A stretch of DNA of 64,000 nt from Salegentibacter flavus (GCF_900115145.1 NZ_FOVL01000018.1:1-64000), one strand, 5' to 3'; shown: positions 49,422 through 58,204, numbered from the stretch's first letter. Numbers and translations: made by a program. Notes: a model not told the origin generated them from the letters alone.

Positions 49422-50402
49422 CTATAACAAGAAAGTCTCCTTATTATGCCAATTCAAAGACTCCTGGGACGGATACCATTTCTCATTCTCGGGGAGAAGA
49501 ATTTGTTTTCCCTCAAACAGAGTTATTGAATAGTTACTATTTTCATTTTGTATTGTGGGTGAAACCCTGACTACGTAATTTGAATTAATAGTAATTAAAC
49601 CCCGGTCAAACGCACGATGTAGTGTTGGTGAAAGTGCAATTCCGTTTGAAACGGTGTCATCGTTTGAGAGACTAAACGGATAAATATGGCAGGCATCCAC
49701 CATTTGCACATTATGAGTTGACGTAATTTTTAAACCTGAAATACAACAGGTAAACTCGTATATTTTGGGAACTGTTTTTTTAAATAAACTTCCTCGGATA
49801 AATATTTCCTCTTCAAACTGATTATCTTCCAGTTTATTCTTTAATTCTATTAAATGTGTCTGGTATTTTTCTTTAGGTTCATTTAAAATCTCGTTTTCAA
49901 TTTCGATTTCTTCTGCATATTTCTCAGGTCTTTTATAGTAGGAACGAACATTGAGAAAATAAGAATCGATTAAAAGTTGTTCAAACCACAGCTGATTTTC
50001 CGGAAGAAGTAATAAATAGAATAAATCCTTATCAATTTCAGCATAAGCAACCGACTCATTTAAACTATTAAAGCTTTTGATGCTTTTTGAACTTGTTAAA
50101 GTCAATTGACTTCCTGGCTTGGTCACTAATCTCCAAAACGGTTCTGACCGTAAATGAAAGAATGGTAAAGCAAAATTACTGGAATGGCCGGTATCTACTA
50201 ATAATTTCCAATTATTTTGAAAGGCAAGCATTAAATCGGAATCAATAAAAATTTTATTGGTGGTTATAATTCCTTTTGCAATTAATTGAATAACCGATAA
50301 AAGTAAAACAGGCTTATGAGGTGCCCGTCCAAGACCTTTGGAATACCCCCGGTTTAGTTTTTTGAAATAAGTCGAGTATTTAAAGATGATCTCTTCTGAC
50401 AT
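49422..50402 (-). CDS. HNH restriction endonuclease with putative phosphorothioate-DNA (sulfur) binding domain
   Basis: 326 residues. The N-terminal segment GRAPHKPVLLLSVIQLIAKG (25-44) plus FALPFFHLRSEPFWRLV (77-93) resembles the sulfur-binding domain of ScoMcrA-type enzymes, which recognise phosphorothioated DNA. The C-terminal HNH shows C219/C220 (TCCISGLKI), H239 (VDACHIYPFSLSNDD), N253 (SNGIALSPTLH) and H262 (LHRAFDRG). Together these suggest a type IV modification-dependent nuclease. It follows the helicase gene by 3 bp as the last gene of a three-gene operon. AT-rich, like the rest of the cassette. Confidence 0.8.
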   Translation of the reverse strand: MSEEIIFKYSTYFKKLNRGYSKGLGRAPHKPVLLLSVIQLIAKGIITTNKIFIDSDLMLAFQNNWKLLVDTGHSSNFALPFFHLRSEPFWRLVTKPGSQLTLTSSKSIKSFNSLNESVAYAEIDKDLFYLLLLPENQLWFEQLLIDSYFLNVRSYYKRPEKYAEEIEIENEILNEPKEKYQTHLIELKNKLEDNQFEEEIFIRGSLFKKTVPKIYEFTCCISGLKITSTHNVQMVDACHIYPFSLSNDDTVSNGIALSPTLHRAFDRGLITINSNYVVRVSPTIQNENSNYSITLFEGKQILLPENEKWYPSQESLNWHNKETFLL

Positions 50403-50405
50403 ATT

Positions 50406-53400
50406 TTAACCAACAGCTAATTTCTGACTTTCCTTTAAAATATAAGAAGGCATTGCTTCGTGCAACTTCCATTCAACATTCATTGGTTTCGCGCCTTCTG
50501 ATTTCACAAAATCTGCTTCCCCTAAAAATGTATAAGACATTGTAAAACCGTATTCATCTACATTCTGCTCCCTGACGAATAATAGAATCTTTTTGCCTTT
50601 TTCTTTATGCCTGATATAAGACTCACCTTTTGGAGAACCTGGAGCGGTACTATTTTGAGATTGCCAATGAAAAAGTTTCTGATTTAATGCGTAATCTTCA
50701 TACATCGTAGTAGGTGAATATTCCTTTTCGGTTTTCTTTAACGTCACGAAGAGAACTTCTACATTTAGCTCTTTATTTTGAGCTACACCTTCGCGATTGG
50801 ATGATTTCTTTCGAAAAGTACTCAAACCTAAAGCAGCTAATATTTCTTCCCGATTATACCTACTGTGTAGTTTTAATGGAAATGGAAATTCTAAATCAAT
50901 ATCTTTTTCAATAAATTCTATTTTCTCAATTAAATGCTCAAGATATTCATTCAATTCTTCAAGCATAATTTCATTCTTTCTTAAAACTTCAATACTCCTA
51001 GAAAGGTCTGGGAATTTTAATTTTTCGCCGCTTTCTTGCCAAACATCATAGTGGAACATTAAAAGCATCATTTTTTGCTTTTTTGAGAATAAATTTAAAT
51101 TCAACCTATTATTGATTAAATCTTGAATAAACCTAAAGTAACTTAAAGAATTACAATTGATTAATTTTCTTTGCATACAGGTGGTAAACTCTTTTTCCTG
51201 TGGCTCGTTAAAATTAGGGATTTCTCCAGCATCTGCACATAATCGTTTCCAGCTTCCTTTTTTATAGACTTGACGGATACCTAAATGGTGGAAATCTAAG
51301 AAATTGTTTAAAGTAAGAGGGAGTATAGAGTGATGTTTGAAGTTTTTTATTTTCTGAATAAGTTGTGGCCTTCTGAATTCCGTTGCTTCACGAATATTCT
51401 TTAAAATTACTTCTCTTGCCTTTTTCTCTAACACGATGGAACATCCAAGTGGTAAATGGGGAAACTCGTCCTCAATTTCCTTAATTATTGAAGTATGAGT
51501 TTTTCCAACAAGCGCTCTAAATTTATGCTCAAAATCATATTCTGGCCTGGCATTTCCAACAAAATCAAGAACCGTTAAGCAGTCTTTATTCTCAGCAAGC
51601 CGAAGGCCACGACCTAATTGCTGCAAGAAAACTGTCAAACTCTCAGTAGGCCTTAAGAAAAGAACTGTATCGATATTTGGAATATCAACCCCTTCATTGA
51701 AAATATCGACTACAAAGAGGTAATTAATTTCCTTTTTGAGGAGTTTATTTCGAATCAAATCTCGCGATCCACTGTTCCCACTAACAAGATAATCAGCCTG
51801 TAATCCGGCAAGAACAAATTTCTCTGCCATATACTTTGCGTGCTCCTGACTGACACAAAACCCCAATGCTTGCACATCATGTATGTCCGTTAAATATTCA
51901 TCGCAGTTTTTAATAATATCAGCAACTCGGTGGTCATCTTCGGTGTAAAGCTTGGTAAGTTCTCTAATTTCATACTTTCCATTCCATTTTACATTACTTA
52001 AATCAACCGTATCAGAAAGTGCGAAATATTGGAATGGGCTAAGCAGTTTTCTATTCAATGCTTCAGGTAATCTTATTTCCGCAGCTATTTTGTTATGAAA
52101 ATCTTCCGCTATATCTCCACCATCCATTCTCTCTGGAGTCGCGGTAAGGCCCAGTAAAATTTGAGGCTCAAATCGATGAAGAATTGGACGGTAGCTGTTT
52201 GCTTTTATATGGTGAACTTCATCAACAATTATATAATCAAAAAAGCCTTCAGCTAAATCAAGGTTTTTCAACCGGCTATGCAAAGTTTGGACTGAAGCAA
52301 AAAGTTGGTTATATGTTTCAGGCTCGTTTCCATCAACCCACAATTCACCAAAATTGGCATCTCTGAGCACATGCTGAAAAGTTGCTTGTGCTTGTAATAG
52401 AATCTCTTTCCGGTGCGCTACGAACAAGAAATTAGCATTTGGTTGAAGGTCATTAAATCTTTTAAAATCGAAAGCAGAAATAACGGTTTTACCTGTGCCT
52501 GTTGCCGCAACTAATAAGTTTTTATTTCGATTATGAATTTCTCTTTCTGCCTGTAATTTTGATAAAATTTCTTCCTGATAAGGATAGGGTTTAAGATCGA
52601 AAAAAGTATTGATTAGACCTGTTTTATAAGAGCCTTCCCTTTTTAGGGCCTTGCTTAACTTTGTTCGATCAGTTTGATATTGATAGTGTTCAAACTCCGG
52701 ATCTTCCCAGTACGTTTCAAATGTCTTTTGGAATTTATCAATGATATGCCCAATTTCTTGGGTAGTAACTTTAAGATTCCATTCCAAACCATTGGTCAGT
52801 GCCGAACGGGAGAGATTAGAAGAACCTATATAACCAGTATGAAATCCCGAATTTCGTAGAAATAAATATGCTTTGGCGTGCAACCTTTCATGCTCTGAAT
52901 TATAAGAAACCTTTATTTCAGTATTTGGTAGCGATGAGAGGTATTCTACAGCTTTCACATCTGTGGCACCCATATATGAGGTTGTAATTATATTTAGCTT
53001 TTTGCCGCTTCTTGTGAATTCTTCAAGTTCTTTTTTAAAAATTCGAATTCCGGAAAATTTTATAAAAGATACTAACCAACAAATTTCATCGGCTGAAAGA
53101 ATTTCTTTTTTAATCTCGCTCTCCAAAGAAATCCCAACATTATTTCCAGTAAAGAGTTCACTTTGACTTAACCGCGTGTAAGGAGTAATTTCTTTTAACC
53201 TGGCTTCCAAATTTGAATAGGGAAAATCTAGTTTTGAAAATACGGCTTGTAAAATCCTTCCTTCGCTTTCAATTAAATTGTTAGAGAACTCAACATTCTT
53301 GAGTTCCTTTACTAAGAGTTTTATAATCTTATTTGATAATTCAATTTGCTTTAAAGGACGGTCTTTGTCTTTAATTTCATTTAGCGCAAACTTGATGGTT

Positions 53401-53549
53401 TCAGCTAAATAGGTGCTTAAATATTGAGAAGCTTCTTCTTTATCTAAGGATGTTTCGCTGACGTGAAACTTTTGTAAGTCTACATTTTCGAGTTTATTGG
53501 AAACTAATTTAGTTATTAGTTGCTCGTAAAGACCGGTTTCAAAACTCAT
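50406..53549 (-). CDS. PLD nuclease-SF2 helicase-DUF3427 fusion (predicted defence protein)
   Basis: 1047 residues. Residues ~130-260 are a PLD-type nuclease half (HERLHAKAYLFL with H224/K226; GSSNLSRSALTNGLEWN). Residues ~320-680 are an SF2 helicase: Walker A AATGTGKT (348-355), DEVH at 443, LLGLTATPERMDGGD, FNEGVDIPNIDTVLFL and QQLGRGLRLAENKDCL. The C-terminal ~150 residues are DUF3427 (YSPTTMYEDYALNQKLFHWQ, GKKILLFVRE, PMNVEWKLHEAMPS), a probable base- or nucleotide-recognition domain. The architecture is known from predicted antiphage loci. Its ATG overlaps the NUDIX stop (53546-53549); the HNH gene follows 3 bp after. Confidence 0.92.
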   Translation of the reverse strand: MSFETGLYEQLITKLVSNKLENVDLQKFHVSETSLDKEEASQYLSTYLAETIKFALNEIKDKDRPLKQIELSNKIIKLLVKELKNVEFSNNLIESEGRILQAVFSKLDFPYSNLEARLKEITPYTRLSQSELFTGNNVGISLESEIKKEILSADEICWLVSFIKFSGIRIFKKELEEFTRSGKKLNIITTSYMGATDVKAVEYLSSLPNTEIKVSYNSEHERLHAKAYLFLRNSGFHTGYIGSSNLSRSALTNGLEWNLKVTTQEIGHIIDKFQKTFETYWEDPEFEHYQYQTDRTKLSKALKREGSYKTGLINTFFDLKPYPYQEEILSKLQAEREIHNRNKNLLVAATGTGKTVISAFDFKRFNDLQPNANFLFVAHRKEILLQAQATFQHVLRDANFGELWVDGNEPETYNQLFASVQTLHSRLKNLDLAEGFFDYIIVDEVHHIKANSYRPILHRFEPQILLGLTATPERMDGGDIAEDFHNKIAAEIRLPEALNRKLLSPFQYFALSDTVDLSNVKWNGKYEIRELTKLYTEDDHRVADIIKNCDEYLTDIHDVQALGFCVSQEHAKYMAEKFVLAGLQADYLVSGNSGSRDLIRNKLLKKEINYLFVVDIFNEGVDIPNIDTVLFLRPTESLTVFLQQLGRGLRLAENKDCLTVLDFVGNARPEYDFEHKFRALVGKTHTSIIKEIEDEFPHLPLGCSIVLEKKAREVILKNIREATEFRRPQLIQKIKNFKHHSILPLTLNNFLDFHHLGIRQVYKKGSWKRLCADAGEIPNFNEPQEKEFTTCMQRKLINCNSLSYFRFIQDLINNRLNLNLFSKKQKMMLLMFHYDVWQESGEKLKFPDLSRSIEVLRKNEIMLEELNEYLEHLIEKIEFIEKDIDLEFPFPLKLHSRYNREEILAALGLSTFRKKSSNREGVAQNKELNVEVLFVTLKKTEKEYSPTTMYEDYALNQKLFHWQSQNSTAPGSPKGESYIRHKEKGKKILLFVREQNVDEYGFTMSYTFLGEADFVKSEGAKPMNVEWKLHEAMPSYILKESQKLAVG

Positions 53550-53929
53550 TTATACGTTTTAATATAATAATTAACAACAGGAATATCTGCTTTAGCCCAA
53601 TCTAAGGTCTTCAATTTTTCAATAGGCAGCCATTCTAACTTTGAATGTTCAAGAAGCACGATTTCAAAAGTTTGTAATGTGCAGCGAAAAGGTATTAGCT
53701 CGATTATCTTAGACTTAGAATAATTATGTTGATTTGAAGGTAACTGCTCCAAAACTTGAATTTCAACTCCTAATTCTTCTTTAATTTCTCGTCTTAAACA
53801 TTCCTCCAGAGTTTCATTCTTTACTTTTCCACCTGGAAATTCCCACTTCTTCGGTAAATCCATTTTGTCACTTCTTTGAGCACATAGAATTTTGCCGTTA
53901 TTTTCAATTATTGCACAGGTAACTTTCAT
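53546..53929 (-). CDS. NUDIX hydrolase (MutT-like)
   Basis: 127 residues. The Nudix box GGKVKNETLEECLRREIKEE LG is complete (GX5EX7REXXEEXG), preceded by RSDKMDLPKKWEFP as in MutT-type (deoxy)nucleoside triphosphate pyrophosphohydrolases. First gene of the operon with the PLD/helicase and HNH genes, translationally coupled by a 4-base overlap. In this context it may hydrolyse a nucleotide signal or modified dNTP rather than 8-oxo-dGTP; this is inference from neighbourhood. Confidence 0.9.
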   Translation of the reverse strand: MKVTCAIIENNGKILCAQRSDKMDLPKKWEFPGGKVKNETLEECLRREIKEELGVEIQVLEQLPSNQHNYSKSKIIELIPFRCTLQTFEIVLLEHSKLEWLPIEKLKTLDWAKADIPVVNYYIKTYK

Positions 53930-54171
53930 TATTCAATAAAAACTCTTTAAATGATTTCAGAAATTAACCGTTGAAAATTCTGGTCTTCCGGCCATAACCT
54001 GGCTCAATTTAACATTAATTTTACAACATAAAGAACCTTTCTTCCCGGCCTTAAGAAAACGACGGCCTAAAACCTGAAAAACACTATAAGAAAGTTTTCG
54101 GTATGTCGTATCATCCCTATGGATACTCCCTACATAAGCCCTATCATACTTATCCCTTCCTCCAGTCTAAA
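53930..54171. other. spacer upstream of the defence operon
   Basis: No gene. The likely minus-strand promoter of the NUDIX-helicase-HNH operon should lie here; no consensus TTTG-N19-TAnnTTTG was recognised. Confidence 0.4.
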
Positions 54172-54241
54172 CTCTTTATGATTTTATAGTTTATATCAAT
54201 ATTTCGGGCTTCCTGGTTTTAAAGGGAAAGTTTATTTAGGA
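54172..54241 (+). repeat. upstream repeat copy 1 (before CIA30 gene)
   Basis: CCAGTCTAAACTCTTTATGA, then TTTTATAGTTTATATCAATA, TTTCGGGCTTCCTGGTTTTA and AAGGGAAAGTTTATTTAGGA. It matches 54888-54970 at roughly six positions of every seven. In this copy the -7 element is TTATTTAG instead of TTATCTTTG. Confidence 0.8.
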
Positions 54242-54359
54242 GTTGTTCCCCGTTGGTCGATCATTATCGCCGGGAGTGGTGTATTTTCAGGAAATATCAT
54301 AACTTTAAACCAAAATATTGCAGCAGCAACTCCTTACTATACTATTAACAGCCTTGATT

Positions 54360-54851
54360 ATGTTTAAATTACTTCTTTTTGATTTCAGTAAAACGGAAGA
54401 CTGGTCGGATTGGGAAACAGTGAACGACGGGGTGATGGGAGGTAATTCCGGCAGTAATCTTGAAAGCAGTACCGGGGGCAATGCAATCTTTAGAGGAAGC
54501 GTTTCCCTGGAAAACAATGGCGGATTCGCCTCCCTGCGATATCAGTTTGCCCCTAAGGATATTCAGGGCTATAAAAAAGCCTTCATTTTGTTGAAAGGTG
54601 ATGGAAAAACCTATAAGTTCAGGATGAAATCCAGTATAAACGATAAAGCTTCCTATACATACACTTTCGAAACTACCGTAGGCTGGCAAACCGTGGAGGT
54701 TCCACTAAAAGAGATGGAACCGGTGTTCCGTGGGGAGAAACTGGAACTGCCCAACTTCTCTGCCGATATGATCGAAGAAATACGCTTCCTGATTGCGAAT
54801 AAAAAGGCAGAAGATTTTAGGCTGGAAATTAACAAGATCGAGTTGAAATAA
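54360..54851 (+). CDS. CIA30 family protein (NADH:ubiquinone intermediate-associated type)
   Basis: 163 residues from ATG 54360. A TTG at 54318 would add a hydrophobic stretch QQQLLTILLTALI that could be a signal peptide, so the start is uncertain. The CIA30/galactose-binding-like beta-sandwich shows LLFDFSKTEDWSDWETVNDG, VMGGNSGSNLE, FRGSVSLENNGGFASLRY and YTFETTVGWQTVEVPLKEME. Despite the name, bacterial members are not shown to assemble complex I. Flanked by the duplicated leader on both sides. Confidence 0.85.
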   Translation: MFKLLLFDFSKTEDWSDWETVNDGVMGGNSGSNLESSTGGNAIFRGSVSLENNGGFASLRYQFAPKDIQGYKKAFILLKGDGKTYKFRMKSSINDKASYTYTFETTVGWQTVEVPLKEMEPVFRGEKLELPNFSADMIEEIRFLIANKKAEDFRLEINKIELK

Positions 54852-54887
54852 CTTTCGGCTGCGGAAGATCACTAAGTGCAAATTATA

Positions 54888-54970
54888 CCAGCACTAACCT
54901 CCTTATGATTTCATAGTTTATATCAATATTTCAGGCTTCCTTGTTTTACAGGGAAAACTTATCTTTGAGA
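54888..54970 (+). promoter_or_regulatory. upstream repeat copy 2 with the yaaA promoter
   Basis: Second copy of the ~70-bp leader. TATCTTTG (54960-54967) is a good -7 element, 19 bp before the yaaA ATG. The conserved core CATAGTTTATATCAATATTT suggests a protein binding site or a shared promoter inherited by duplication. Confidence 0.65.
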
Positions 54971-54986
54971 TTAAAACTACACTAGT

Positions 54987-55748
54987 ATGAAAATTGTTGT
55001 TTCCCCCGCCAAGAGTCTGGATTACGACTCTAAATTACCTACTACCCGCGGCACTCAGCCTGAATTTGTGGATACCGCTGTAAAGATAAACCGAAAGCTC
55101 TCCCGGATGAGCAAGAAGGAACTCTCTGACCTGATGAGCATCAGCGATAAGCTCGCCGACCTTAATTACAACCGCTACCACGAATTTGAAGCCGAACACA
55201 ACAAAAAGAATTCCCGCCCTGCGGTATACGCTTTTGCCGGCGATGTGTATACGGGCATAGACGCCTATACCATCCCCACCGAAAAGCTGGACCGGCTTCA
55301 AAATTCCCTGCGTATCCTCTCGGGAATGTACGGGATCTTAAGGCCCCTGGATCTTATCCAGCCCTACCGCCTGGAAATGGGTACCGATATGGGTATCGAC
55401 CGCAAAAAGAACCTCTACGAGGTCTGGCGAAAAAAAGTAACCGACTACCTGAACAGTGAACTAAAAGAAGATGAGCTCTTCCTCAACCTGGCCAGCAAGG
55501 AATACTTCAAGGCCGTGGATGCTAAAAAATTAAAGTCGGAGGTGATCTCCCCTGTTTTTAAAGACTTCAAGAACGGCAAGCTGAAGATCATCAGCTTCTT
55601 CGCCAAACAGGCCCGCGGCGCGATGGTGCGCTACATCATCGATACCGAAGCCAAAACCCTGGAAGACATCAAAGGTTTTGATTATATGGATTACCGATTT
55701 AGCGAGGAAGAAACGAAGAAGGAAAGTGAGCCGGTGTTTGTGAGGTAG
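54987..55748 (+). CDS. yaaA: peroxide stress protein YaaA (DUF328)
   Basis: 253 residues. [19 protein letters not shown] at the start, then [69 protein letters not shown] and [19 protein letters not shown] match YaaA along its full length. In E. coli it limits free iron during peroxide stress and has a DNA-binding fold. Cytoplasmic, single gene. Confidence 0.93.
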   Translation: MKIVVSPAKSLDYDSKLPTTRGTQPEFVDTAVKINRKLSRMSKKELSDLMSISDKLADLNYNRYHEFEAEHNKKNSRPAVYAFAGDVYTGIDAYTIPTEKLDRLQNSLRILSGMYGILRPLDLIQPYRLEMGTDMGIDRKKNLYEVWRKKVTDYLNSELKEDELFLNLASKEYFKAVDAKKLKSEVISPVFKDFKNGKLKIISFFAKQARGAMVRYIIDTEAKTLEDIKGFDYMDYRFSEEETKKESEPVFVR

Positions 55749-55936
55749 TTTTTCAGTTGTCTGTTCTCTGTTCTCTGTTATCAGTTGTCGGGTTTTAAGT
55801 TGTTAGGGGCTGTTGACAGTGAGGTGTGAAGTTTCAAACCGGCAGATCGCTGCGCCCTTTGGGCTCAATGACGTTTCCAGTGGATTTTCTCATTACTACC
55901 TCAATGAAAAATCATCTAACTTAAGAGCTTGGCCTA
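55749..55936. other. start of a 1.6 kb gene-free block
   Basis: TCAGTTGTCTGTTCTCTGTT and CTCTGTTATCAGTTGTCGG (55755-55790) are the T/G-sense low-complexity spacer following yaaA. AGATCGCTGCGCCCTTTGGG (55845) recurs at 56385. No ORF. Confidence 0.5.
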
Positions 55937-56118
55937 TTACGAGCTTTGCGAGTTTAACGCCTATGTGAGTGTAGCGGATCAGCAGCGTTAAAAATTTTTG
56001 AAGCCTTGGAAAAAATTTAGCTGCTGATACGCGGTTTTTTGGCCTTGTTGCCAAAAAAACACCTCCACATTGAATTGCCCTTTTTTGTTTCGTTTTTTGG
56101 GCGAGCAAAAAATGAAAG
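55937..56118 (+). ncRNA. multi-stem structured element, copy 2
   Basis: Stem 1 GCGGATCAGCAGC (55974-55986) with GCTGCTGATACGC (56020-56032), 12 of 13 pairs. The stem differs from copy 1 at several positions on both arms, yet pairing is kept. Loop GTTAAAAATTTTTGAAGCCT then TGGAAAAAATTTA is as in copy 1. Stem 2 GTTTTTTGGC/GCCAAAAAAAC, linker ACACCTCCAC, final hairpin GTTTTTTGGGCGAGCAAAAAA. Similarity extends upstream (ACGAGCTT..CGAGTTTAA). Confidence 0.6.
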
Positions 56119-56559
56119 TAGAAATCTTCAGATGGCTTCGACCTTCCTCCCTCCGGTCGGGCTCAGCCTGACAATCTTGGTTTTTTCTTACTACTTACTA
56201 AAAACCCACTGTCACACTGAACCCGAGGCGATAGCCGAAGGAAAAGTCGAAGTGCTTAGTATTTCGTAGATACTGTAGTTCGAATTCCACAAGAGCTTCG
56301 ACTTTCCTTTAACCGCACTACCGGTCGGTAAAAGGGCTCAGCTTGACAACCTATTTCTATTTCAGTATTTGAAACTCCTTATAACAGATCGCTGCGCCCC
56401 TGCGGGCTCGCGATATCGTAAACAAAGGAATTCGTCATTACGAGGGAGGCCCTCCTGCGCTAAGGCTTCGGCGGGCAAGCACAACCGAAGTAATCTTTTG
56501 TTTAATGCAGTTACTTCTTAAAAAACCACCTGGATATCAATTAAAATAAAGATGATCTA
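56119..56559. other. gene-free DNA with short palindromic repeats
   Basis: It contains TCGACCTTCCTCCCTCCGGTCGGGCTCAG-type and CACACTGAACCCGAGGCGATAG-type pieces, AGATCGCTGCGCCCCTGCGG (56385) and CGTCATTACGAGGGAGGC (56441-56458). The last is repeated at 57194-57211. No coding frame is supported. Confidence 0.5.
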
Positions 56560-56820
56560 ATGTTCTTTTTTGCATCGCCCAAAAAAGAACCAAAAAAGTC
56601 TAATCTTCATTTTCTTGTTCACCCGTTACGGTGAAAAAGCCGGAAAAAAATGAAAACCTCCCGGGATGGTTTTCTGCTTAACCGAAGAGTTATAATATCC
56701 GTAGGAACCAGGTTAACAGGATGGGCGTGCAGCATTTTCTTCTGTCGTCTTTTCCACCTACGGGTCCCGACCCTTTGGCTGCTCCGCGCTCAGGACAGGC
56801 GTCGAAACTGAGGACCTTTA
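56560..56820 (-). repeat. second structured repeat family, minus-strand copy
   Basis: The reverse complement reproduces the blocks of 46338-46575: GGTCCTCAGTTTCGAC, GGGACCCGTAGGTGGAAAAG, TGCACGCCC, CTTTTTCACCGTAACGGGTG, AACAAGAAAATGAAGATTAG and the end hairpin GTTCTTTTTT/AAAAAAGAAC (56569-56597). It forms an inverted pair with that copy about 10 kb away. Confidence 0.75.
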
Positions 56821-56926
56821 AAAAATAATTTCTAACTTAATAGTGATTAATTTATATTATAATAGAAATCTCTACTCTTTGAACTTGTGGTAACTTCTCC
56901 AAAATCATATTTTTAGCTTCTTTTTT

Positions 56927-57078
56927 GAGTGTAGTACTTTTCCGGCGTAAAATTTTTGAAGCCTTGGAGAAAATTTAGGCGGTAAAGTACGGTTCCGAAG
57001 TGCGATAGCGATTCGGAAACACCTGCAAAAAGGTGTCCTTTTTTTGGTTCGTTTTTTTGGACAAGCAAAAAAATGAAC
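56927..57078 (+). ncRNA. multi-stem structured element, copy 3
   Basis: Stem 1 GTACTTTTCCGGC (56934-56946) with GGCGGTAAAGTAC (56978-56990), 11 of 13 pairs with a sequence unrelated to copies 1 and 2. The loop AAATTTTTGAAGCCTTGGAG is nearly unchanged. Stem 2 TTCCGAA/TTCGGAA (56992-57018) replaces the T/A-rich stem. Linker ACACCTGCAAAAAGGTGT forms an extra hairpin. Last hairpin GTTCGTTTTTTT/AAAAAAATGAAC. Confidence 0.6.
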
Positions 57079-57349
57079 ACACAGAATTGCAAATACTAAC
57101 AAATATCCCGGCACGAAAAGTCATCCAAAAATTGGATTCATGATAAAAAACAGTCACACCCAACCGGCTCTCGATGATGTGAACAATGGAATTCGTCATT
57201 ACGAGGGAGGCACGAAGTAATCTGCAAAAGCTTCAGACATCACCGCCGGAACATTGAACGTTAAACATTGAATCTTAAAAGAACCCGAATTAACGAATTA
57301 ACGCATCACGAAATAACAAACCGCACCACATCGTCACAGCATCACTACT
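57079..57349. other. spacer, no gene
   Basis: CGTCATTACGAGGGAGGCAC (57194) with GAAGTAATCTGC is a REP-like palindromic unit. GAACCCGAATTAACGAATTA and ACGCATCACGAAATAACAAA (57282-57330) are the degenerate spacer type, running up to the stop of the methyltransferase. Confidence 0.5.
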
Positions 57350-58204
57350 TCACAACTTTACTACCGGCTTTCGGTATATAATCAACTGACTCCTGGTAAA
57401 AGGTTTATTTAAAAACCCGGGAAGGCTTGCTTCAGTTTTTAGCGCCCAGCGTTTGAATTTATTGCGGGATTCACCCCATTTCAGGAGTCGGCTGAAGCGC
57501 TCCAGAGTGCCTACAGGGATGATCTCTACTTCTTTGAAGAACTGGTGCCCCGCCTTTTCAAAATGAGCAGAGTTGAAACTGCGATCGGGATGCGGGTCAT
57601 TAGCTTTCCATTTGGCAAAGGCAGCTTTATTGAATTTTGAAGGCCTAGTCTTGACCGGGATATGCCAGCGCAACTCGTCTAAGAGTCGGCTGTTTACCGC
57701 GGGTTCGAAGAATCGGGCTTCGCCATCGGGTTTCAGGAGTCGGGCGGTTTCCTTCAGAAATTCGGCTTCCAGGGGTAGCTCCAGGTGATGCAAAAAGGCT
57801 TTGCCAATCACATAATCGAAATTCCCCGCCGGGAGTTCATTCCGAAGAAAATCTCCTCCCACGAATTTTATAGGGTGTTCAAATGGATGATTTTCATTTA
57901 GCGCGGCTACGATCTTTCCGCTGGAGGAAGCGATATCATTGGCCCAAACCTCGGCACCCAAGGCAGCCATCACCGCGGCATTCACGCAATCGCCGCAGCC
58001 CATTTCCACCACCTTTTTTCCTTTCAGCTTATTTCTGAAATCCTTCTGATACATCGCAAACCAGCTGGTCTCGGTAGTGGTGGCCGAATTCAGGAAAGCA
58101 TCAAGGTTGTTGATCCAATGCAGGATATTCCGAATAGAATAATCGGCATATTTCTCCTCATAATGGGCCTTGTTCTTATCGCTGTTCTGGCTGGGATTGC
58201 TCAT
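57350..58204 (-). CDS. class I SAM-dependent methyltransferase
   Basis: 284 residues. The Rossmann SAM-binding motif I is VVEMGCGDCVNAAVMAALGA (E/DxGxG), the acidic end of beta-2 is EVWANDIA, motif II/III FDYVIGKAFLHHLELP, and a C-terminal substrate region follows (HWHIPVKTRPS-like RWHIPVKTRPSKFNKAAF). Cytoplasmic. The FLHHL and ARLLKPDGEARFFEP strings are typical of small-molecule or sugar methyltransferases; the acceptor is unknown. Single gene. Confidence 0.88.
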   Translation of the reverse strand: MSNPSQNSDKNKAHYEEKYADYSIRNILHWINNLDAFLNSATTTETSWFAMYQKDFRNKLKGKKVVEMGCGDCVNAAVMAALGAEVWANDIASSSGKIVAALNENHPFEHPIKFVGGDFLRNELPAGNFDYVIGKAFLHHLELPLEAEFLKETARLLKPDGEARFFEPAVNSRLLDELRWHIPVKTRPSKFNKAAFAKWKANDPHPDRSFNSAHFEKAGHQFFKEVEIIPVGTLERFSRLLKWGESRNKFKRWALKTEASLPGFLNKPFTRSQLIIYRKPVVKL

